Assembly: GCA_000328365.1 (NCBI GenBank)
Contig: KB297741.1
Span: forward strand, 985,040-1,049,039
Length of the DNA: 64,000 nucleotides
Direction: 5' to 3'
DNA from: Capitella teleta
Taxonomy: Eukaryota > Annelida > Polychaeta > Capitellidae
Shown here: piece after piece, positions 31,568-42,481 of the stretch
Layout: every line of letters begins with the position of its first letter
Numbering within the stretch: the first letter of the stretch is position 1
Program-made: the position numbers and the translations under genes
Notes under the pieces: model-generated
What the model saw: the letters and a program-made list of their open reading frames with translations, nothing else
The model's database searches: none
Told to the model about the DNA's origin: nothing

Positions 31568-31620
31568 TGACGTCATAGGAAATACGGAGATCCCACGAAG
31601 AATGTAAACAAAACCACGTG
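31568..31620. promoter_or_regulatory. CRE and E-box pair
   Basis: TGACGTCA lies at 31568-31575 and CACGTG at 31615-31620, in a locally GC-richer patch that includes an AATGGCG motif. It could be a promoter for the integrin gene (start 3 kb away on the minus strand) or for an unseen transcript. There is no supporting transcript evidence. Confidence 0.25.
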
Positions 31621-32539
31621 TGTGATCATAACGCACTTCTTTGTTGAGTGCAGAAGAAAACCAAAAGAGCGCTATAAGTTTCAGGGAACGGTGAAGACTG
31701 CAGAGAAATCAAATGCCACCCTGGTTGAACTTGAATTTTCTCTTTTGTATCATACGTTATCATCTACAATTTGACCCATAATCTGTAATAAAACCATCCA
31801 TCTCTATTCTCTAATATAATGTCCAAAGCTGATAGTTACATTGCATAATAATTGTTCATACATTATGTTTCTCAGAGAGATCTGCGTTCTGCTAATCAGG
31901 TTATACTTATTCCTATTTCTCAACCTATTTCTTACACTTCTTGCTCTTTATCATTGTTTTAAAATTAAATCATATGGACGTGCTTTATGGAATATTTTAA
32001 CTTATGAGATCAAACCTGCCGATTCTTGAGCTGCTTTTAAATTGTTTTCATTGAAAAGTTGTTAAAAATGTAAATTGAAAACACACCTTTTTTACTCAGG
32101 CTTTCTTTTACCCTCACTTTTTGGTCATGTTATATACACGGTCTGTTTTTATCGAATTCTATATAGCGTTCAGAAGAAAGAAAAAAAAAAATTGTGTATT
32201 TTTTACGCTTTATACAAAATAAATTTATTAGCATTTTTTTTTTTTTTTTGTAATTCCTATTGTTTATATTTATAATCCCTTTGTTTGTTTGTATGTCCGT
32301 GTACACGTTTTGGTCCAACGTCCAACGGCAATTCATTAAAGATCATCACAAATACACCAACAACAATATGCCTTATAACTTAGTTGAGATCCACGGTCCG
32401 TTGATCTTTGGAGTCAGCTAATCAAAGCTCTGGTCGCGGCGTAAACAGAGGAGAGATAAAGGCTGCCGACTGCTTTGTGGGGGCGGGGATGTTTTGATGC
32501 TTTGTAAACAACTATCTCTCTCTCTTTGAAGTTACCAAA

Positions 32540-32767
32540 CTGAGAAATGTGCTCATCGAATTTTTCGACTTCGAGCTACAGATCGAAAATATGTCTCGGG
32601 GACTTCGAAACCACTTCAACACAAGGATAAATTCGAGAATGAGACGTTCGAGGGACGGATGTTAATGCTAATAGTAAAGTATAAGAGAATCGTCGGGACT
32701 TCGAAAACACTTCGACACAGGGAGATATTCGAGGGACGGACGTTCGATACATCGAGGTTTTACTGTA
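32540..32767. mobile_element. Tigger-like transposon end, solo
   Basis: On the minus strand this begins TACAGTAAAACCTCGATGTA and continues with CGAACGTCCGTCCCTCGA and CACTTCGAAGT-like repeats, typical of a Tigger/pogo terminus. I found no matching opposite end within the window. Confidence 0.5.
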
Positions 32768-33614
32768 CCTTCAGGCTTCTTTTTTTTAATGTCAATTAAG
32801 CTCAAGAGACAAATGTTTGAATAGAATCTATCATAAAAAGGCCAACAATTACAGATTTCAATAATATTTGCAGTTTCCAATAACAGAACCAACATAAAAA
32901 TCAAAGAAATAATTTATTTGAACCAAAATTAAAAATCAACAATAGACCATAAACATTTAAACACAGAAAAACAAATATTTTAAATGTACACGTAGAGTTT
33001 CTTCTTCAGAATCACAGCAGTATAATTATTACTGGTATAAGTATTACTGGAGTTCCACAAGTAATGAATGGAGTGAGATTCAATTAACCACGCTTTGGAG
33101 AACATTAACATATTATGCACATTAAACATCTGAGAAAGATATCTCATTTTCTTCCAATGTTTTCATTGTTTGTTTTCTTGTTTTCATTCTGTTCAGTCTA
33201 AATGTCTAAAGCACTCAAGAGTTAAAAGAGAACAAGTGAAACCAACAATTTACAGAAAGAAATAACAATTTAAGATAAACTTAAAAAGAAATAAATGATA
33301 AATAAAAGAAGTGATTAATTGCAGTTTTAGGAAAGCAGAGATAACAATTCATGAATAACGTAATAAATTATATAGTTAATTTAATGTCAGATTTACCTAT
33401 TTCTTTAATAATCACGAGAACTTAAAAATAATAAAAGATATATTATCTGAGACTTAACAAAATTAATCTGAGAGGCATTCTGACAACTCACAAAACTTCA
33501 GTCTCCTCAAATATACAAGTAAAGGCTAATAATTATGATGAAACATAGCAAAACAAGATTATTTGTTAAAAGCAAAACAAATAATGGCACTGAAACAGAG
33601 TGAACAATAAGCAA

Positions 33615-34380
33615 TCAATGAAGGAGAGAAAACTGCTCCTTCAGCGATTGAGATTTCTTCACGAATTGACGCTGAAGATAATCACAATCTTGTTGCTTCA
33701 CTCGGTGTCCAAACAAGACATAAAGCGAGAGAACAAGAGCGAGAAACAGCCGAGAGACGCTCATCACTGGATGCAGCCAGAGAATGAGCAGAAGGCACAA
33801 AGAGCCCGGGTGCCTCATGTGACGGTACACGCTCTGCACCTCTCTGGCCTTATCATCCATTGGGTCATCTCCATCTCGTGCAAGGTGGTAATACACTTGC
33901 TTGACCCCAAGGAGCTCCGCGCAGTCCATGAGAAGAGCACAGGCGTAGATGGTCAGCCAACAGAGGGCGTGGGTCAAGCAGAAGAAGAGCCATAACCATG
34001 GCCGCTCTCTCGTGTCCAAGAACCAGAGGTGCAGCCCTGGTAGAGCGGTGCTATGCGACATGATCCACTGTAGAGTTAAACATGTAGCAAGGACATACAG
34101 GCAGCGATCAATGGGTTGAAGGTGCACACGCTCAATGAACTGTTTCCAGGGCACAGATGCCATCAGGGAGTGTTGCAGGAGGAAAACGGCCATCACGAAG
34201 AGGTTCACAAGCAGCGGGGCCAAGAAGGGCGCAGCACATCCACCGCCAAAGAAGCCTGTTGCTAGGAGACTGGAGGAGTTGACGGATTGTGATGAGAGGA
34301 ACTCCATCAACTGCAGAGATGTGATGACGCCACAGCCGGAAGAACACACGGCTGTGACGCAGAAGAGCAGAATCAGAATC
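33615..34380 (-). CDS. nurim, inner nuclear membrane protein (5' exon missing)
   Basis: Multipass protein of the inner nuclear envelope, related to isoprenylcysteine methyltransferases; its biochemical role is unsettled. The conserved exon begins after the acceptor CTGCCCAG at 34381 with ILILLFCVTAVCSS and ends at the stop at 33615. Nurim hallmarks appear in order: LLQHSLMA, RCLYVLATCLTLQWIM, DCAELLGVKQVYYH, YRHMRHPGSLCLLL and QQDCDYLQRQF, all with close counterparts in vertebrate nurim. Hydrophobic segments fit six membrane helices. The open frame runs on upstream to 34679, but that part is built from TTGAGTTATGGGAG-type repeats and is probably not coding. The true first exon, expected to hold only a few codons, was not found. 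Confidence 0.85.
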
Positions 34381-36700
34381 TGGGCAGAACAAAGAGAATT
34401 AATAGATATCTGGCTTCTTTGAAGTTGAAGCAAGTGCATATAAGAATAAATTTGAATTGTGGATAGCAGTACCAGTATTTGAGTTAATTTTGACATAAAG
34501 GTATCTAAAGTTACCCACGGGAATGGAAAATGAGTTTGAGTTATTGAGCTTTTCGAGTTATGGGAGTTAGACATATCGTTACAAAATTCAATGTACGGGT
34601 ATAGGGAGGGACTCGCGGATTCGAAATGGCTTAGAGTTATAGAGTAATTTGAGTTATGGGAGTTCGCAGGCCTTGACATAAGAAAATCCCAGAAGAATAA
34701 TTGATCTCACAGGAGGGTCAAGGAGATTGATTTTTTTATTTTAGTGCACCAATTGTTGGTGTATGGCAATAACTATATGTATAACCCAGCTACATGTAAT
34801 GCAATACAATTTTGTCTCTCCAGCTCCTTATTTTGGTTATGGTAATTGAATATTCTCATCCCAACATCATGTCATGGAGCATACTAGATATAAGTGACTG
34901 TGTACGATGAAATCATAATATTTGCACAGAAAAATTATGGTACATTGACACAAGGCAAATATTTGAATCAATCAAATTAGATTGTTGAAATTAAAATCCT
35001 AACTCAAAAGGTCAAAGCCTCACAAGTGATGTTGAACTATCACTAAGAAAAAATATACGAGTAGTTGATAAGAACATATTGAAGCTTTAATTATTAACGT
35101 ATAGCTAGTATAGTTCAGTGCATGGATGGATGCTAAATGCTCAGATTCTGTCTTCATGATCAGCATAACTATAATTATATCATTTATATGATCAGAAAAT
35201 ACAGCCAATTAATAAGCTCATGTGTGTCATGTCCTAAACTGATTCAGATATTCGTTCATTCATGCTTTCAATTTCGTCACCCATGTCTAGCACAGATGAA
35301 TTGGGCATGGTGTTTGTAGAACCATTTCCTCTCGCTGTAGTATATGTCAGCTAAGCAATGCCTAATTCACGAAGTGACACGGACCGAGACCAAAAGTACA
35401 TGGGCTGAGGCCCTAATTGTGGTGGTGCATCACACTTCTGCCCGCAGTGTGTGCGCGTGCAGGAAGCAGATGAATTTTACTCACTAATAACTAAAGGCCG
35501 AGGCGCATGATAAAACGATCGCCGCTCATCAGTTTTAGGCGCTCGATCGAGCGCCTCTTTCGACTTTCTTCAGCGTTTCTTGTCATAATTCTTAACCAAC
35601 TTTTGACGCACAGAAACAATTAACGATTGTTTTAGAGCTTTCATAATAATATAAGGCAATCACATAGTCATTCAGTAATTGGAGATATCCGACTGCCAAA
35701 CAAAGGCTTTTCAACTCAGCAAATGTTGAGGGCATGAATTGACAATAATTCTATCCGTTAATTCTCCCCTCATATTCTTATTTTATTGCACCCTCAAATA
35801 TCATTCCAAATAAAATCTATCAATTCATGAGTCAATTTTACACCGGTATTTTACGGGTATTTACCAGTTTTTACCATCTTGTGCATTTTTCTTTTATAGG
35901 CAGTTTTGGTGGGCCTTAGGGACAAGTTCAAGGCAGCCAAACCCTACGAAGTTAATTGTTCACAATAATTCGTAACATAACATGCAGATCCTGAGGATGC
36001 CGTATAGTTGAGATGAATGAGAGGAATGTTCCATTGTACAGTAGTATATACTATGTATAGAATATACACCATTATGTAATATAATTATCTATATATATAT
36101 TTCTTTACAGACAAAAAAATTCCATTTTCTCTACAATGAGCGGTCAAAATTAAGTGAAATCACATCCAAACGACAGACCTGTGACACTATATCGAACATT
36201 CCATCAACTCGACATGGTCATATATGTAGTTGTAATCAATATCTATCAACAAAAATGTGCACCAAAATGTTGATTCTGAGGGGGGGTGGTCAAACTGTGC
36301 AAGCTTACGTTTGAAAAATGCGCACCCAACACCTACGTGGTTGATACTAGGTGATAGCCAGATGGGCTGGTTGGTATCTGCACATATCATTTGTTGTAAA
36401 CAATGCAAGATATTTCTCAAATAATGAACAATTTTTCAAATTCCACACAATTCTCCGTCTCACCCGCACAATTCACCACCCGTTAATGATATGCAAATGA
36501 CAAGCCGGACATTCTACGTCATCCGTATCCCCATACATACTGTGTGGTTAATTGGGCGTTATGTAACCGAAGATTCAGGATGATTGTCGGTTACATCTTG
36601 TGCCAGTAGTGGGACTAATTCAACTTCAAGCCATGCAAGAAAACACCTTTTAAGGCTTTTTGGTTATCTTGATTGCATTTGCAGGCTGTGCAGCCCTATG
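34381..36700. other. gene-free stretch upstream of nurim
   Basis: Contains GAGTTATGGGAGTT-type short repeats at 34530-34670 and ordinary AT-rich sequence. At 36545-36605 it has a solo right end of the foldback family (GTAACCGAAGATTCAGGATG then a GGTTACATCTTG block). The nurim first exon and promoter should lie in this region. Confidence 0.4.
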
Positions 36701-36715
36701 ACTATGAGTAATTCC

Positions 36716-36865
36716 ACAAGTGTAACTGATATCATGATGATGATATGATTATCAGTTACACTTACAGTCTGGGATGGTCGCCCCAACAGCGGACATTGTC
36801 ATGATTCATTGATTGTGGTTTATTATTGAGAGGGCATCATCGAATCGAATGACCCGGTATGGCCG
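36716..36865 (+). repeat. dispersed repeat, copy 1
   Basis: Begins with a hairpin (GTGTAACTGATA and TATCAGTTACAC) and continues CCCCAACAGCGGACATT, then a GTGGTTTATTATTGAGAG block and a CGAATCGAATGACCCG block. The same order of blocks occurs at 40304-40455 in the same orientation. Confidence 0.75.
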
Positions 36866-37162
36866 AAACGGGTACAACTTATGTGTTACCAATACCTGAG
36901 GCTGATGATGTAACCCTGGTTACTGGTAACAAGAGTTACTTAATTAAAACACAATATTAATAATGAGTAAAGATATCAAATATTATTGCTCAGCCTCTCC
37001 TGTCAGTTTCAGAGACGCAGCATAAGAAAACCAAAAAAGGCTGCGATCACTGAATTGGAACGATTAACGGGACGATTATATGCATAAATTACCATATTTA
37101 TTGCCAGTTGATCTCGGGTGGCGATTTGACGAAACCTCGGTCAGTCGGCAGTCCGACGAAAC

Positions 37163-37420
37163 AGCGAAATGGAGCGAAATAGAGATCCGATTATCGCCCA
37201 TAACATGGTGCGATCGTGTATATTTGCAGAGAACTTTTAGTACTTCAAATGCATTAAACTAATTACCTGAGTTGTTGAATACATTGTTGAATACATCATA
37301 AATTGATTATTAACATATTTTTCGAAGGCAAATGTATTTTTTACGAGATATTTAGGTCAGTCATTATGGTATACCAAACGCGGATCTGCAAATCGTTTCA
37401 TGGCACGTTATGACTGTTGC
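37163..37420 (+). repeat. inverted-repeat arm A
   Basis: Contains CGAAACAGCGAAATGGAGCG, then AAATAGAGATC, GATTATCGC, TTTTCGAAGGCAAAT, ATATTTAGGTCAG and AAACGCGGATCTGCAAATC. The same blocks appear in reverse complement, in mirrored order, at 39365-39640. Identity by eye is roughly 75-80 percent. Confidence 0.75.
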
Positions 37421-38456
37421 ATTTGATGGAAATGCGCTATGACCTTTCGGCTATTTATCCCGGGTTTTCGTTCACTGTCATCTGACAACTTGATTTCAAC
37501 CCCCAGTCGATGGAAATTTTAATAGTATCTTCAATACGCGTATCACTAAATCGTCCAAACATTCCTTTATTAACCTCACTAGGGTAAGTTGGTATCTCAT
37601 ACCAGCTGGATACATCTATGCAAGCGTAATACATACCCATAATTGAATAATACGTATTACATAATATACAAGGTATAGGCGTAAGGACATGTGCGTACAT
37701 GAACAAATTTAACACGGATGAATATGCCAGAGAAAGATATAATCACTGTGTTACATCTAGTGCTATAACGATTTGAAGCGACGTCGATTCATGAATCATG
37801 AAATACATGTAGGCCAAATGGCAATAATAACGTCAGGAGGAAATGCAGTAACTAGGCAAAATAGGATTTATTTGTATGCTTATTGAATTAAACTTCCATC
37901 GTCCATGCACTCCCTGACACCGCTCTCCGATTTGGAGGTTGAGTTTACAGAAGTTAAGAATTTTATTGTTCTTCTTTTAAAGATTTCTGCTATAAGGGGA
38001 CACCAAAGAAATTCAAGAAGGATTATTTCAAGATTGTGGCGTTTAAAAAGTTTTGTTTTTCTCTTTGTAATTGCTTTTATTTGTTTTGACCATCTCCGCA
38101 GCATTCGTTGTGGACACGTGTCACGTGGCCATTGAACATGACTGCTAATACAGTTATCCTTCATTGATGCTTCGCTAATTGGATAAAAGTGCATTGTGCA
38201 TTGGGCCTCTCATCACATCTCATATCTATCTCTGGGCAAATTCAATATCATCTCCAAGTCTGATTAGGGTTGATGAAGCGCGTGCCTCTCACCACATCTT
38301 TCAAAAGGGTAAATGGATCCTTTCGCTTGGTTTCGGCGCTAATGAAATAAGCACCGGTACACGCCGATGAAAAATCACCCCTATTTTGGTACATCCATTT
38401 CACTCGATTTCGCAATTCCCAAGATGGCTCACAAGGCGAGGCAAGTGAAAATGAAT

Positions 38457-39000
38457 TTCATTTTTTTTTATTTTTTTTTTATTTCATTTATTACATTTAA
38501 AACGCATTTTCAGCAATATCAAAGAACATTCAAATGCGCTGTACAAACAGAGGTAAAAAGGAAAATCATTAAATACTAGAAAATGCATTGTTAAAATAGA
38601 AAGTCTTAAGTTGGGCTTTAAAAGCATCAAGCGATTGCTGGTTCTCTAGGTTGGAAGGTAATCGGTTCCAAAGGATGAGTGCTTGGTGGGCGAATGTTCG
38701 GTAGCCATATGATTGAAGATGAAATTTAGGTAGAGACAACAATGTGAAGTTTGATGATCGAAGGGGGCGAGCAGGTGTATAAACATTGATGAGGGAGCAG
38801 GTATATGGTGGTGCTAAGCCACGAAGGGCTTTAAAAGTAATGACATTAATTTTGAACATTATTCGAAACTTAATGGGTAGCCAATGTAGTTCTTTCAGCA
38901 GAGGGAGGGATGGCGAGTGTCTATCTGTACATTTCACTAGGGTCGGTGCGTTTCCAGCGAGTGTTTTAATAACCGTACTGCTCAACGCTGTCATTCACCT
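38457..39000 (-). mobile_element. L2-like LINE, 3' fragment
   Basis: The minus strand encodes about 140 residues ending at 38569 with the L2/CR1-type motif LKELHWLPIKFRIMFKINV, then TFKALRGLAPPYTCSLI, RPLRSSNFTLLSLP and a final ALILWNRLPSNLENQQSLDA block, which is the C-terminal end of such reverse transcriptases. Downstream on the minus strand is GTACAGCGCATTTGAATG, then ATAAATGAAATAAA and an A-rich tail at about 38457-38485, as expected for an L2 3' end. It is 5'-truncated and inactive. Confidence 0.85.
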
Positions 39001-39364
39001 GCTCACTCCTGATCAACTGATGTAATCATTGATAGAAAATACATAAGTAATCCAGTTTACAAGAAGCTCCGCATTCCCGATGAAGGTGTAAATCCGGGTA
39101 AACGATGGAGTCACTAGTCAGCGCAACCGCAAGGTGCTGCTGATTCACTCAATGTCTCTAATCTGGGCAAATTTGGTGTCAATGGGTTCCTTTTTGGAAG
39201 CAGGTTCACATGATGCACAAATCTGCGCTTTAGGGTCCCTTGTGACACATATAATCCACGCAAAAGTGTGAGAATCAGGAGACTATTTTGAATTTAACTA
39301 TTTTGAATTCACAGTATTTGCTGAATACGACCAGTTGACTAAATGTTACTATAAATAGCAGTCA

Positions 39365-39640
39365 ATTCTGTTGCTCATTGTCATAACGTTTGATGTACTG
39401 ATTTGCATATCCGCGTTTGGGTGCCATAAAGGCTGACCTAAATATATCTTAAACAAAATCTATTTACCTTCGAAAATTGTTTGACTAATTAATTTATGGT
39501 ATAAAATGATGTATTTGATCATTTAGATTATCATTTGGATGATTTGAAGTATTAAAACCTTCTCTGCAGATCTCCATGATCGCGCATTATTATGAGCGAT
39601 AATAGGAAGATCTATTTCGCTCTATTTCGCTGTTTCGGCG
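39365..39640 (-). repeat. inverted-repeat arm B
   Basis: Reverse-complement partner of 37163-37420, with matching blocks such as CGCTCTATTTCGCTGTTTCG, GCATATCCGCGTTTGGG and GCTGACCTAAATATAT. The 1.9 kb between the arms includes the L2-like fragment. Confidence 0.75.
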
Positions 39641-40060
39641 GACCCATTCTGCAATTCGACGCTCGAGTTTCTCTTTGCAAAGTAAACGAACAACGGAGAG
39701 CCACTTGTAAATTTGTAATCATAACATACTCTACTATCGTAAAAGTTTATGCATTACATTCAGATTGTTAAAAAAGAAAATAAAAAACCCCTCTAAATCC
39801 CTTTTTTGATAAGATACTCAAATTCTTAATATTTTTAAAAGTTTTATATGCTATAGAGCATTTCTAATTTTCATAAATGCGGGTACTAAATGTCTGCTTA
39901 GAAGTCGCTACTCTTAAAGACACGAGACATCGTAATCATAACGCACTTGTCTGAATTTCGTTGCAATTGTCAACCGAACATATTTTTTCTTCAGAAATTT
40001 CGCACATGCACGAAAGTTGTCAACATTTTATTCACCTTCTGCCGGCTAATTTGAGCGAGC

Positions 40061-42016
40061 ATGAGTGCGAAAACGATGACAGTAGAAGAAGCCAATGAGC
40101 AGGTCTGTCAGATTAATCGGAAACAATCCCGACTCTCTCTCCCTCTTTTTCGATTATCCTTCGATATGCCTTTTCATCTATTATCGCCCACGCTTTCCGG
40201 TGTCTTGTGGATTGTGAAACATCAAACATCAAAATTTCGCGCCGGAAAATTTCGCTATAATCAGGATACTCGTGATTATATAATTTGCACGCGTGATTTG
40301 CTCCTTGAAGTATAACTGATCTGATTATGATCATTATCAGTTACAACTTACAGTTTGGCATCTTTGCCCCAACAGCGGACATTATGATGATTATGATTGT
40401 GGTTTATTATTGAGAGGGGATCGTCGAATCGTATGACCCGAGATGGTCGAGATTATGAATAAATGAGCCTATAGTCAAATGAACTTATGTCATGAAGCAC
40501 TCAGAAAATGGATTTATCCAATGCAACACTCCCTGAAGCCTTATAAAATGATGCGAATTGATATGTATGGGTACCTTGATCCACTCTCAAAAACGCAAAG
40601 TATTCCAGACAATTATATATTCTGATGCACGCACAGTTATTCTCCGATTTGCTCCATTAATATTACATCAGCTATGTTATGAGAACTTTCACTAAATTAT
40701 CCATTGCAAATTAAATATGAGATGTCCCATATGATGATATGTGAAATGGATACCCCACAGATAATAACTGTTTTTATTTGCAGTTGGATGGATTCAAAGC
40801 CAAGTGCAAGAAAGATGCTGAGCATCTCGTCAAGAACTTATTTCCCCAGAAAGTTGTGCATCTGAATGAACTGCTGACTGTGAGTTATATCATTTATGAC
40901 ATGGCTCCCTTTCCTTACGTGTGCATTTCAGTCAGAACAATTCAGCATGGTTCGCTTAGATAACATCGCTGAAGAAGTGAACATACCATACATGGAACCA
41001 GTTATCCTTGACAACGATGGAGCGGTGAGTATTTTATTACTTATCCAAGGAGAATATTAGAAATGCATAATTCAATGGTTCATTTTTCTTTCCTTTTCAG
41101 CCTCTGAGCAAGAAGAGACGGAAGTCTGAGACTAATAATGATGCAGTTGTTGTCCAAGGTACCTTCATCATTCAATCATTCAGTCAATCATGATTTCCCC
41201 TAGGCACTCCCGTTCATATTTTGCCCAATGGCAAGGCTCCTTGCAACAAATACATCTCAGAACTGTGCGCCATCATTAAGCCTCTTATCAGAGAGCTCAT
41301 TGATCAGGCAAATTTGGTTTGTGGTTTCTACTTGTTTTTCATGTGTTGGTTTATATTTCTCCACTTTCCTCAGATCAAGATGTGGATCACATATCTGATT
41401 CCACGTATTGAGGATGGCAATAACTTTGGTGTGTCGATTCAGGTTTGTTTGCCTGCCTGTTTTTCACATAGATTGTAATTTAAGACTGCTCTATGGATGA
41501 CATCGTGCACTCATACGTTGAAGCAAGTTTCTGAGTCAAATGAATATTTATTTCAGGAAGACACCATGGCTGAAGCGAGGACAGTAGAAACTGAAGCCGC
41601 TACCTATTTGGACCAAATATCTCGCTATTACATGACAAGAGCCAAGGTCATTTCCAAAGTGGCGAAATATCCCCATGTGGTCAGTGTTTCAATTCTCCCA
41701 TCTCCTCTCCAATAACACCACCGATTATTCAATATTATTATTATATTTTTTTTTCTAACCAGGATGATTATCGTCAAACTGTTCTGGAATTGGACGAGAA
41801 AGAATTTGTTTCTCTGCGTCTCGTTTTGTGTGAGCTTCGCAATCATTATGTGAGTCTTTGGTCTCTTTCTTCTTTCTTTCTTCTTTCTTCATTTCCTTAC
41901 ACAAATTCTGAGTTGCTATTTCTTTCTCTCTGCAGGCCAGTCTTCATGATATTATCATGAAAAATATTGACAGAATCAGGAAGCCAAGGAACTGCAACAC
42001 AGATAACATGTACTAG
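40061..42016 (+). CDS. proteasome activator PA28-gamma (REG-gamma)
   Basis: Forms the heptameric 11S cap that opens the nuclear 20S proteasome for ubiquitin-independent degradation. Nine exons join in phase (40061-40102, 40784-40879, 40932-41024, 41101-41158, 41204-41316, 41374-41442, 41557-41679, 41763-41849, 41936-42016) to give 253 aa, against 254 in human. The N-terminal helix is followed by the homologue-specific insert with a basic nuclear signal, SKKRRK (residues 80-85). The activation loop, IPRIEDGNNFGVSIQED, is nearly identical to the vertebrate one. The C-terminal helices include YLDQISRYYMTRAK and YPHVDDYR, and the protein ends TDNMY, keeping the terminal Tyr that docks in the proteasome alpha ring. 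The gene converges with the LRR receptor, stop codons 465 bp apart. Identification is secure. Confidence 0.97.
40304..40455 (+). repeat. dispersed repeat, copy 2
   Basis: Direct copy of 36716-36865, with the hairpin (GTATAACTGAT and ATCAGTTAC), CCCCAACAGCGGACATT, a GTGGTTTATTATTGAGAG block and a CGAATCGTATGACCCG block. It lies in intron 1 of PSME3. Confidence 0.75.
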
Positions 42017-42144
42017 CTTTTGTTTATGGAGTTGTCCTCAAAATATATAAGCATTTAATACTTGTTCTTGTGAGGAGTCTTTACATGTGAGGCTTTGTTC
42101 AATGCAGAGACCATTAGATTTATATGTGTTGTGGTTTCATTGCG

Positions 42145-42150
42145 AATAAA
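42145..42150 (+). terminator. polyadenylation signal of PSME3
   Basis: AATAAA lies 129 bp after the PSME3 stop codon, in a short 3' UTR. Confidence 0.75.
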
Positions 42151-42334
42151 TGAACTTTCTCACTCAATGATTTTGTCCTGTTGTATTATTTTGTAGAAGT
42201 ATGGCTGATGTAGATCCACTTTAGGTTTTTAGTTAATTGCTAGTATTTCCTGTGTTTATATATCCTTACCTGATAACTCTTTCACTGAGCTACTGATTCA
42301 TATTAGTAGCTTATTTCATCAATCTTACTGTATG

Positions 42335-42340
42335 TTTATT
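42335..42340 (-). terminator. polyadenylation signal of the LRR receptor
   Basis: TTTATT on the plus strand (AATAAA on the minus strand) lies 142 bp after the receptor stop codon. The two convergent 3' UTRs therefore end within about 200 bp of each other without needing to overlap. Confidence 0.55.
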
Positions 42341-42481
42341 TAATCTCAAGAAACAATCTGAATATATGTATGTCTTCTTTTTTACCTTTTTTTTTTTTTT
42401 TTACCTCCTGTTATTACCTTTTTTTTTTTTTTTTTTAAGAAAAAAAAAAGAGAAGAATCAAGCAAATTGTGCAATTGGTAA

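Larger units (their letters stand above)
28541..33600. other. gene-free stretch between integrin and nurim genes
   Basis: No exon recognised. It contains a MITE (30870-31081), a promoter-like patch (31568-31620) and a Tigger-type end (32540-32767). The 5' UTR and promoter of the upstream integrin gene should lie in its lower part but cannot be pinned down. Confidence 0.4.

Noticed and set aside
34381-34679. N-terminal extension of nurim in the open frame
   Set aside because: The sequence consists of GAGTTATGGGAG-type repeats, and a clear splice acceptor lies at 34381 where family similarity begins.
41628-41846. Minus-strand frame over PSME3 exons 7-8
   Set aside because: Shadow of confirmed PSME3 coding sequence.
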